Shown piece by piece: positions 1-5,388 of a stretch of DNA of 5,388 nucleotides. The first letter of the stretch is position 1. Each line of letters opens with the position of its first letter. The position numbers and the translations under genes were made by a program. Source of the DNA: Bacteroidota bacterium (lineage in GTDB: Bacteria > Bacteroidota > Bacteroidia > Chitinophagales > LD1); assembly GCA_018267355.1 (NCBI GenBank), contig JAFDYP010000237.1, positions 1-5,388 of the forward strand, given 5' to 3'. The notes under the pieces were generated by a model. It was not told where the DNA came from. It worked only from the letters and a program-made list of their open reading frames with translations, and searched no databases.

Positions 1-744
1 AAATGTGCAAGCGCCTGCGCTGTGGTCAGAAATGAGACTGATACTATCGGCCTGACCGGAGAGAAGCCTGTCAATGTGATCAACCTGGCCAAGAATGCCC
101 AGTCTCTAAAACTGAGCTTTATAGCGGACTCGATGGACCTGTATGGTATCAGCTTTGAGGATAAGCATGGAGTGGTCGTAGATAATTTCTCCATGCGTGG
201 CAACTCGGGCACAGCGCTGAATTATGTGAGCGAAGAAATGTACCGGAGCTTTGACGAGGTACATCCTTACCGCCTTATCTTCCTCTCCTATGGACTGAAT
301 GTAGCGAGCGAGAAGCAAACAGACTATAGCGCCTACGGCAAAAGTATGACCAGAGTGGTAGAGCGTATGAAGGCAGCCTTTCCTAATAGTAGCATCGTAC
401 TCGTGGGTTGCAGCGATCGCGGTGCCAATGTAGACGGCGACTACATGACCATGGAGAATGTTAAGCTACTGATACGTGAACAGCGCAAGGTAGCCGCTAA
501 GAATGGTATCTGCTTCTGGGATATGTTTCAGGCGATGGGCGGTGACTCTACCATGGTGCGCTGGGTGAATGAGAAGCCGGCACTGGCCAATAGCGACTAT
601 ACGCACCTGACCTTTAAAGGGGGGCATCGGATAGCAGACCTGCTGGCAGGTACGCTGCTGTATGAGAAAGAGAAATATGACCGTCGCAAAAAACTGACTA
701 AGAAAAAATTAGTAGCCGTACATCAGATCAAAGTTGCAAGCTAA
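1..744 (+). CDS. SGNH/GDSL-family hydrolase or acyltransferase, 5' partial
   Basis: The reading frame is open to base 1, so the gene starts left of the window; the GTG at 22 is only the first start-like codon inside it. Visible SGNH blocks are a block II-like glycine segment RGNSGTAL (about 199-222), block III G-L-N (292-300), and block V D-Y-T-H (595-606), which would supply the Asp and His of the catalytic triad. The block I GDS serine is not in view. The visible part lines up with the C-terminal half of the next gene's product (block II, block III, a shared WD..........GG stretch, DxxH), so the two look like diverged tandem paralogues. By that comparison roughly 250 residues are missing upstream, including block I and a beta-rich insert. 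The protein ends in a strongly basic tail (664-741). Its probable role is envelope glycan O-acyl transfer or deacylation with the downstream MBOAT, inferred from context. A plain esterase is the main alternative. Confidence 0.87.
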   Translation, partial: KCASACAVVRNETDTIGLTGEKPVNVINLAKNAQSLKLSFIADSMDLYGISFEDKHGVVVDNFSMRGNSGTALNYVSEEMYRSFDEVHPYRLIFLSYGLNVASEKQTDYSAYGKSMTRVVERMKAAFPNSSIVLVGCSDRGANVDGDYMTMENVKLLIREQRKVAAKNGICFWDMFQAMGGDSTMVRWVNEKPALANSDYTHLTFKGGHRIADLLAGTLLYEKEKYDRRKKLTKKKLVAVHQIKVAS

Positions 745-832
745 AACGCTGACATATCGTACACCGGGGAGCCTCTCCCGCTACCTGCTACGCATGGCTT
801 GCCTGCTGCTGCTGCTGCCTATGCTACACTCC
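734..832 (+). other. Lipoprotein signal peptide (SPase II type)
   Basis: Encodes 33 residues before the presumed lipidated Cys34 (codon 833-835). The n-region carries K4, R9, R16 and R20, the hydrophobic core is five leucines plus P-M-L, and the lipobox reads L-H-S-C. His at -2 is not the commonest residue, but the -3 Leu and -1 Ser fit. The residues after Cys are G-A-A-D-R. This puts the protein on the periplasmic side of a membrane; inner or outer membrane cannot be decided from the sequence. Confidence 0.75.
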
Positions 833-2038
833 TGTGGCGCGGCTGACAGGGGCAAAGAGGTGCAATACACTGTGCAGAAATATCCCTTTATCCATGCGGA
901 GCGCAATGAGATCATACATGGTGAGACACTGGATTCGGTCTTTGAGCAGCTGTACCTGCTGCGTGCGTCGCAGCCGCTCCGCGTAAATATTTTGCAGATA
1001 GGAGACTCGCACATACAGGCGGATTTTATCTCTTCTGCTCTGCGCACCAACTTTCAGACGGCCTTTGGGAATGCGGGGCGGGGACTGGTGGTACCACTGC
1101 ACGTAGCTGGCACCAATGAGTCATTCAACTACCGCATCACGAGCAATGTGGTGTGCACATCAAAGCGCTGCGTCTTTGTAAATGATCCCATGCCGATAGG
1201 TATCGGCGGTGTGACCATCCGCTCCTTTTCCGAGAATACTTCTTTCCGCATCCGGTCATTCAATCAACCTCCGCTGGACTATGCCTTCAGCAAAGTGACA
1301 CTGTTTTACCAGAAAGATAGTTCGGCATTTGACTTTGACGTGCTGGACACAGCTGGGAGGATCATAGGCAAGCTCAACCACTCTCTGGAGGATGACTATT
1401 TCTTTGCCTCGCGTACTGACCTGCCATATAATACGAACGATATCACCCTGCGCGTAAAGAAGCTATCTGACCAGCAAAACGAGACGACAGTATACGGCCT
1501 CAATCTGGAGAATGATAGCAGTGGCGTGCTATTCCACTCAGTGGGTGTGAATGGTGCCGAGGCGTTCCAATATGTGCGTGCCGCCTACTTTGCAGAGCAG
1601 ACACAGGCGCTAAATCCGCAGCTGATCATCATATCGCTGGGTACTAATGAAGCGCAGCGGTTGCCTTTTGACACCAGGGGCACGATAGCCAAGCTCGACT
1701 CACTGGTCAAGACGCTGTACTTCTACAACCCCAAGGCAAAGATCCTGATCACGACACCGACCGACTCTTATTTCCGCAAAAAGTATTACAACAATTCGCT
1801 CGCTGCGCTGCACACTGCTATGGTACAGTACGCTACAGACAATGGCATCGCCATCTGGGACCTCTACTCTATAGGCGGCGGCTACAAGTCCTGCTATCAG
1901 TGGAAGCGCTACGGCCTGATGCGTGCAGACGGCATACATTTTACCAGCCAGGGATATGCCTTTCAGGGCAACCTGCTGTTTGAAGCCCTGATTAAGGCAT
2001 ATAATCAATACGTGCAAAACAAACCGGACATCAAGTGA
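734..2038 (+). CDS. SGNH/GDSL-family lipoprotein, probable envelope O-acyltransferase or esterase
   Basis: Complete protein of 434 residues from the TTG at 734. A lipoprotein signal with K4, R9, R16 and R20 precedes a leucine-rich core and an L-H-S-C lipobox (Cys34). The SGNH blocks are all present: block I GDSH with nucleophile Ser92, block II around GVNGAEAF (271-278), block III G303-T-N305, and block V D399-G-I-H402. About 170 mostly beta-like residues lie between blocks I and II, with a Cys141/Cys146 pair that could form a disulfide. An insert there recalls the carbohydrate-binding insert of Ape1-type peptidoglycan O-acetylesterases (family knowledge; homology not tested). The frame opens only after a TAG at 713-715, so the starts available are TTG 734, CTG 749 or ATG 794. 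ATG 794 would give a signal peptide with no basic residue, so TTG is preferred, though not certain. The gene overlaps its upstream paralogue by 11 bases and lies 4 bases before the MBOAT gene. It probably acts in the periplasm on acyl groups delivered by that protein. Transferase and esterase cannot be told apart here. Confidence 0.9.
   Translation: MQAKTLTYRTPGSLSRYLLRMACLLLLLPMLHSCGAADRGKEVQYTVQKYPFIHAERNEIIHGETLDSVFEQLYLLRASQPLRVNILQIGDSHIQADFISSALRTNFQTAFGNAGRGLVVPLHVAGTNESFNYRITSNVVCTSKRCVFVNDPMPIGIGGVTIRSFSENTSFRIRSFNQPPLDYAFSKVTLFYQKDSSAFDFDVLDTAGRIIGKLNHSLEDDYFFASRTDLPYNTNDITLRVKKLSDQQNETTVYGLNLENDSSGVLFHSVGVNGAEAFQYVRAAYFAEQTQALNPQLIIISLGTNEAQRLPFDTRGTIAKLDSLVKTLYFYNPKAKILITTPTDSYFRKKYYNNSLAALHTAMVQYATDNGIAIWDLYSIGGGYKSCYQWKRYGLMRADGIHFTSQGYAFQGNLLFEALIKAYNQYVQNKPDIK
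803..817 (+). repeat. Short (CTG)5 trinucleotide run
   Basis: Five perfect CTG units, in frame, encode the five leucines of the signal peptide core. Gain or loss of a unit would change the core by one leucine without shifting the frame. It is most likely just leucine codon use in a hydrophobic core. Confidence 0.6.
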
Positions 2039-2042
2039 CCCT

Positions 2043-3512
2043 ATGCCAGCGATAGACATCCATAAACTGCTCCATCAGTTCGAGTACATACCGCGCCAGC
2101 CGCTGATCTTCAGCTCGGGTTTGTTCCTGTTCCTGTTTGCCGGTTTCATCAGCATCTTCTACCTGATCCATCACAAGCATAATGTGAAGCTGCTGTATGT
2201 GGTCCTTTTCTCTTACTACTTCTATTACAAATCCAGTGGCATTTATTTCCTGCTGCTTGTGCTTTCCACGGTAGTGGACTACAACCTCGCCAATATCATG
2301 GCCAATGCGCCCAAAGGCTGGCAGCGCAAGGGCCTGCTGATCTTCAGCCTCGTGCTTAACCTCGGATTGCTCGGGTACTTCAAATACACCAACTTCCTCT
2401 ATGAGATATACTGCGGTGCAGTAGGTAGCCATTTTAGTCCCTTCAGTATCTTCCTGCCGGTGGGCGTATCGTTCTTTACCTTCCAGTCTCTCAGCTATAC
2501 CATAGATATCTATCGCGGCGAGCTAAAGCCTGTAAAGCGGATGCTGGATTATGCCTTCTTCGTGTCATTCTTCCCGCAGCTGGTAGCGGGGCCTATCGTG
2601 CGGGCGCGTGACTTTATCCCTCAGATATCCATGCCTACCATCGTGACGAGGGCTATGTTCAGCGAGGGGATGTATCTGATCATCTCGGGACTTTTCAAAA
2701 AGGCTGTAATATCCGACTATATCAGCGCCAACTTTGTAGACCGTATCTTTGCCAATCCGACCCTGTATACCGGACTGGAAAACCTCTTTGGCGTGTATGG
2801 CTATGCCCTGCAGATCTACTGTGACTTTAGCGGCTATAGCGACATGGCTATCGGTATTGCGCTGCTGTTTGGCTATAGGCTGTGCATCAACTTTGACTCA
2901 CCATATCAGTCATCGAGCGTCACGGAGTTTTGGCGTAGATGGCATATCTCCCTGTCTACGTGGCTCCGAGACTACCTGTATATTTCACTGGGAGGAAATA
3001 GAAAGGGGCGCTTCCGCACCTACCTGAATCAGTTTATCACCATGCTGCTCGGTGGCCTGTGGCATGGCGCGGCGTTTCGCTTTATCATCTGGGGGGCGCT
3101 GCATGGCGTAGCACTGGGCATAGACAAATGGATAAAAGAGTACATCAAAATACCTGATACGAAGTTGGTCAAGGTGCTCGGCGTGATCCTTACCTTCCAC
3201 TTCGTCTGCTTCTGCTGGATCTTTTTCCGCGCAGATAATATGCAGATAGCCACATCCGTCATATCGCAGATAGCCACGCACTTTACACCATCTATCTTCT
3301 TCAATTTCGTAGCCGGCTATCAGAACGTACTACTCGTGATGCTGCTGGGCTACGTCCTGCACTTCCTACCGCGACACATAGAGCTGCAGGCACAGCAGGC
3401 CGTATACCGTATGCCGCTGCCGGCAGTGGTAGCTATGCTGGCCGTAGTAGTGGCGATACTCGTGCAGGTCAAGACATCAGAGATACAGCCATTTATTTAC
3501 TTCCAGTTTTAG
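2043..3512 (+). CDS. MBOAT-family O-acyltransferase (AlgI/DltB type)
   Basis: A 489-residue polytopic inner-membrane protein, within the usual length for AlgI/DltB-like MBOAT proteins. Hydrophobic segments run through the whole length, starting near residues 22-41. The family signature is clear: FWRRWHISLSTWLRDYLYIS (296-315) followed by LGGNR, then GGLWHGAAF with the expected catalytic His341 and WGALHG with a second conserved His354. LPVGVSFFTFQSLSYTIDIY (138-157), FFPQLVAGPI (176-185) and YCDFSGYSDMAIGI (259-272) are also typical of the family. The C-terminus ends IYFQF. Known relatives move acetyl or D-alanyl groups across the membrane for modification of alginate, cellulose, peptidoglycan or teichoic acid. 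The start is the ATG 4 bases after the SGNH lipoprotein stop, which indicates co-transcription and probably coupled translation. The two preceding SGNH proteins are the likely periplasmic partners, as AlgJ/AlgX are for AlgI and PatB for PatA. No dlt genes are in view, and with a Gram-negative envelope acetyl is a likelier cargo than D-alanine. Glycan target unknown. Confidence 0.95.
   Translation: MPAIDIHKLLHQFEYIPRQPLIFSSGLFLFLFAGFISIFYLIHHKHNVKLLYVVLFSYYFYYKSSGIYFLLLVLSTVVDYNLANIMANAPKGWQRKGLLIFSLVLNLGLLGYFKYTNFLYEIYCGAVGSHFSPFSIFLPVGVSFFTFQSLSYTIDIYRGELKPVKRMLDYAFFVSFFPQLVAGPIVRARDFIPQISMPTIVTRAMFSEGMYLIISGLFKKAVISDYISANFVDRIFANPTLYTGLENLFGVYGYALQIYCDFSGYSDMAIGIALLFGYRLCINFDSPYQSSSVTEFWRRWHISLSTWLRDYLYISLGGNRKGRFRTYLNQFITMLLGGLWHGAAFRFIIWGALHGVALGIDKWIKEYIKIPDTKLVKVLGVILTFHFVCFCWIFFRADNMQIATSVISQIATHFTPSIFFNFVAGYQNVLLVMLLGYVLHFLPRHIELQAQQAVYRMPLPAVVAMLAVVVAILVQVKTSEIQPFIYFQF
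3493..3512. other. 20-bp convergent 3' overlap of two genes
   Basis: The MBOAT gene stops with TAG at 3510-3512 on the plus strand. The permease gene stops with TAA at 3495-3493 on the minus strand. Each stop lies inside the other coding region, and no hairpin-plus-T-run terminator is visible between or just around them. Each transcript therefore probably runs some distance into the other gene as antisense RNA, unless Rho-type termination intervenes. Confidence 0.85.
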
Positions 3513-4848
3513 CAGGGGCAAAGGGCCATTCGTGAGAGACATTGGCCTTGATCAGGAAAAGTAAGCATCCTGTGGCTATCACGCCCAGTGCCCCGAAGAT
3601 GAACTCTATATCAGCGTAGCAAAAAATAAAACCCCATACCACCAATGCGATGAGCGCAGGTATGGGATAGAGCAGCATACGATAGGGAAACTTCTCTTCC
3701 TTCATCCGCGCATGATAAAGCAGCAGCCCCACAGCCTGCCCTACGAACTGGATAATGATGCGCATGGTAACGATAGCAGAGATCACCTCGCCCAGGCGGA
3801 AAAGCAGGCTAAATACAAATGCAACACCAGCCAGTACCAATAGCGATACGTAGGGAAAATGCTTGGTAGGATGCAGGCGGGAGAAGATGCTGAAGAAATT
3901 GCCATCGGTAGCGGCAGCATAGGGTACTCGTGAATAGCCCAGCATGACGGCAAAAAGCGATGACACTGCGATGAGCAGCACCAGCACCGTAGCTACGAGT
4001 GCCGCAGTATGACCATATATCCGCTCAAAGAAAAGGCTCACGATAAACTTAGAGTCCTTTGCCTCCTGCCATGGTATGGTGCCCAGCACCGCAGTATGCA
4101 TAGAGAGATAGAGGATAGCGATGCCTGCTATGGAGATGAAAATACTGCGTGGGATATTGACCTCCGGCTCCTTGATCTCACCGCCGAGGTGGCAGACATT
4201 GTAGTAGCCCAGATAGGAGTATACGGTCTTGAGCGAAGCCTGGCCGAGACCAAAGAAAAAGAGCGGTGTGAGATCAGGCACTATATCGTGCACGCCTCCG
4301 GAGAAAGACAATGATGGATCAAAATGTGAAAAGCCACTCACTATTAGCCAGAGTATTGTGCCGATCACGATCATGCCCATCACGACGGATATCTTGCCGA
4401 TGTCACTTATCTTCCTATAGAGCAGCAGCGTAATAAGGATGACCAAGCCCCCGGATACAGCCTTCTGCTCTATGGTGCTGAGCGGTATGAGAAACGTGAG
4501 GTACTGCGCGAAACCTATCGCACCGGAGGCTATGACCAGCGGCGCCTGTATAGAGGTCTGCCAGACGTATAGAAATGCCATAAGGCGGCCCCACTTTTGT
4601 CTACCGTATAGGTTTTGTAGAAAAGCATAACTACCGCCAGCCTCCGGCCACTTAGCTCCCAGCTCTGCCCACACCGCCCCATCTGCAAAGGCCAAGAGCG
4701 CCCCCAGCAGCCAGGCGATAATAGACTTAGGCCCGCTCATGGCGCCGATCACAAACGGCATGGTGACAAAAGGGCCGATGCCCACCATGTCTATCATATT
4801 GATGGCGACTGACTGACCCAGGCTGAGACCGCGTACGAGTTTTGACAT
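3493..4848 (-). CDS. APC-family amino acid permease
   Basis: A 451-residue membrane protein with about 12 hydrophobic segments, the normal size and topology for the amino acid-polyamine-organocation superfamily. Numbered from the ATG: the broken TM1 substrate region is GIGPFVTMPFV (about 23-33), with IGPF in place of the commoner SGIF. The TM2/TM3 signature is AELGAKWPEAGGSY (61-74). TM6 and its loop read YLGYYNVCHLGGEIKEPEVN (about 212-231) followed by IPRS, matching the family pattern with an acidic residue and N-I-P-R-S. The TM8 region carries GYSRVPYAAATDG (304-316). It should import or exchange amino acids across the inner membrane; the substrate is not readable. The start is the ATG at 4848-4846. 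A TTG three codons upstream (4857) is in frame, but ATG is preferred and family members often begin with a short hydrophilic stretch such as MSKLVRGLSLGQ. The gene is transcribed towards the MBOAT gene and diverges from the transglutaminase-like gene. Confidence 0.94.
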   Translation of the reverse strand: MSKLVRGLSLGQSVAINMIDMVGIGPFVTMPFVIGAMSGPKSIIAWLLGALLAFADGAVWAELGAKWPEAGGSYAFLQNLYGRQKWGRLMAFLYVWQTSIQAPLVIASGAIGFAQYLTFLIPLSTIEQKAVSGGLVILITLLLYRKISDIGKISVVMGMIVIGTILWLIVSGFSHFDPSLSFSGGVHDIVPDLTPLFFFGLGQASLKTVYSYLGYYNVCHLGGEIKEPEVNIPRSIFISIAGIAILYLSMHTAVLGTIPWQEAKDSKFIVSLFFERIYGHTAALVATVLVLLIAVSSLFAVMLGYSRVPYAAATDGNFFSIFSRLHPTKHFPYVSLLVLAGVAFVFSLLFRLGEVISAIVTMRIIIQFVGQAVGLLLYHARMKEEKFPYRMLLYPIPALIALVVWGFIFCYADIEFIFGALGVIATGCLLFLIKANVSHEWPFAPAKTGSK

Positions 4849-4903
4849 TTCAACCAAAATAACGAAGGTTTATCCTAAAATTGCAGCCAGAAATAATGCT
4901 CCC
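4849..4903. promoter_or_regulatory. Divergent intergenic region, probable promoters
   Basis: This 55-base AT-rich gap separates the divergent permease and transglutaminase-like genes, so promoters for both should lie in or near it. On the minus strand, TTATTTTG (4862-4855) resembles the Bacteroidetes -7 box TAnnTTTG with one mismatch. It sits only about 6 bases before the permease ATG, which would imply an almost leaderless mRNA. No convincing -33 TTG was seen for either direction, and no operator-like inverted repeat stands out. Confidence 0.35.
4876..4883 (+). promoter_or_regulatory. Candidate -7 box for the transglutaminase-like gene
   Basis: TAAAATTG matches the Bacteroidetes -7 consensus TAnnTTTG with one mismatch and ends 20 bases before the GTG at 4904, a plausible leader length. 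No TTTG or TTG appears 17-23 bases upstream, so the match could be chance in AT-rich DNA. Confidence 0.22.
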
Positions 4904-5388
4904 GTGACTATAGATCTTTATACCAGCCCTACTGCCTTCATAGATAGTGATAATCCTGAGGTGATAGCCTATGCCAAAGTGCATACCACACCGGAGATGT
5001 CTGACCGCGAGAAGGCGGTAGCGCTCTACTATGCCGTACGTGATGATATCCGCTACGATCCTTACCACATCATCCTCTCTCCGGAGGCTATCTCCGGCAG
5101 CCTGACGCTCCAGAGGCGCTACGGCTACTGCATAGAGAAATCACTCCTGCTGGCCGCTGCCGGCCGTGCGGTGGGTATCCCGTCGCGCCTCGGCTTCTCT
5201 ATCGTGCAGAACCACCTCTCTACGGAGAAGTTTATCCGCATGCTGCGCTCGGACAAGTTCGTCTTTCACGGCTACAATGAATTTCTGCTCGATGGCAAAT
5301 GGGTGAAATGTACGCCGGCTTTCAATAAAAGGCTTTGTGAGTTGTTTGGCACTGCGCCGCTGGAGTTTGATGGCGTACATGATTCTAT
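4904..5388 (+). CDS. Transglutaminase-like domain protein, 3' partial
   Basis: The frame stays open to the right edge; 161 codons are in view. It starts at GTG 4904, giving MTIDLYTSPTAFIDSDNPEV. The frame is open further upstream, but there is no ATG, GTG or TTG between 4850 and 4904, and the next in-frame ATG (4997) would cut into the fold. The transglutaminase/papain-like core is visible: a helix with ALYYAVRDDIRYDP (40-53), the nucleophile segment YGYCIEKSLLLAAAGRAVGI (73-92) with Cys76 followed by PSRLGF, and His122 in HGYNEFLLDGKWVK. The third catalytic residue, usually Asp in a V-D-P-T strand, is Thr137 here (C-T-P-A-F-N), a change I associate with a recurring subfamily rather than decay. 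No signal peptide is present, so the protein should be cytoplasmic. Relatives in COG1305 are mostly predicted cysteine proteases or amidases without known substrates, and this one's role is unknown. It probably has its own promoter in the gap shared with the permease. Confidence 0.86.
   Translation, partial: MTIDLYTSPTAFIDSDNPEVIAYAKVHTTPEMSDREKAVALYYAVRDDIRYDPYHIILSPEAISGSLTLQRRYGYCIEKSLLLAAAGRAVGIPSRLGFSIVQNHLSTEKFIRMLRSDKFVFHGYNEFLLDGKWVKCTPAFNKRLCELFGTAPLEFDGVHDS

Noticed and set aside
1..24. GTG at 22 as the true start of the first gene.
   Set aside because: The frame is open to base 1, and the protein begins mid-domain without SGNH block I, so the gene must extend to the left.
688..715. 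Two A6 tracts (688-693 and 703-708) near the end of the first SGNH gene that might allow ribosomal slippage into the next gene.
   Set aside because: The next gene's frame has a TAG at 713-715, downstream of both tracts, so slippage into that frame would end at once and cannot make a fusion. Classic slippery heptamer phasing is also absent.
2031..2432. A 133-codon minus-strand open frame inside the MBOAT gene.
   Set aside because: It lies antisense to a strongly supported membrane protein gene, and its translation has no recognisable domain. The same applies to the antisense frames at 1700-2059, 781-1102 and 2985-3304.
3500..3545. A possible terminator hairpin after the MBOAT gene.
   Set aside because: Only short GC-rich pieces (GCAGGGGCAAAGGGCC) are present, with no stable inverted repeat followed by a T run on either strand.
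4009..4420. Plus-strand open frames opposite the permease gene.
   Set aside because: The permease is continuous on the minus strand with clear family motifs; the opposite-strand translations show no domain or signal peptide.
4896..4907. A three-codon leader reading frame (ATG CTC CCG TGA) whose TGA overlaps the GTG start of the transglutaminase-like gene.
   Set aside because: It is too short to judge and is expected by chance; nothing else supports a regulatory leader peptide.
4850..5068. Minus-strand open frames over the transglutaminase-like gene (4850-5068 and 5141-5380).
   Set aside because: The plus strand carries clear Cys and His motif segments of a transglutaminase core in one continuous frame; the minus-strand products look random.

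Overview
The window reads as chromosomal DNA from a member of the Bacteroidetes with a base composition near 50% GC, perhaps a Chitinophagaceae-like genome. The phylum assignment is inferred from the look of the proteins: an AlgI/DltB-type acyltransferase ending in IYFQF, a paired SGNH lipoprotein with an L-H-S-C lipobox, and a transglutaminase-like protein with a WVKCTPAFN motif. It is also inferred from tightly packed genes without clear Shine-Dalgarno sites. The family-level placement is a guess. Five protein genes fill almost the whole window. No RNA gene, mobile element or CRISPR array is visible, and no stretch over 300 bases lacks a gene.

Left part (1-3512, plus strand): a tight three-gene operon. 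First comes the 3' end of an SGNH/GDSL-fold exported-type protein (its beginning lies left of the window). A second, complete SGNH lipoprotein follows, overlapping the first gene by 11 bases if the TTG start is used. Four bases later comes a membrane-bound O-acyltransferase (MBOAT) of the AlgI/DltB family. The natural reading is an envelope O-acylation module: the MBOAT passes acyl (usually acetyl) groups across the inner membrane, and the SGNH proteins transfer them to, or remove them from, a glycan. The glycan (exopolysaccharide, peptidoglycan or other) cannot be told from this sequence.

Right part (3493-5388): a minus-strand APC-family amino acid permease converges on the MBOAT gene, and the two coding regions overlap by 20 bases at their 3' ends. 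A 55-base divergent gap separates the permease from a plus-strand transglutaminase-like protein that runs off the right edge. These two genes have no evident functional tie to the acylation operon.

The window is mostly ordinary. The item most worth following is the pair of related SGNH proteins beside one MBOAT. I see no clear sign of an undescribed system.
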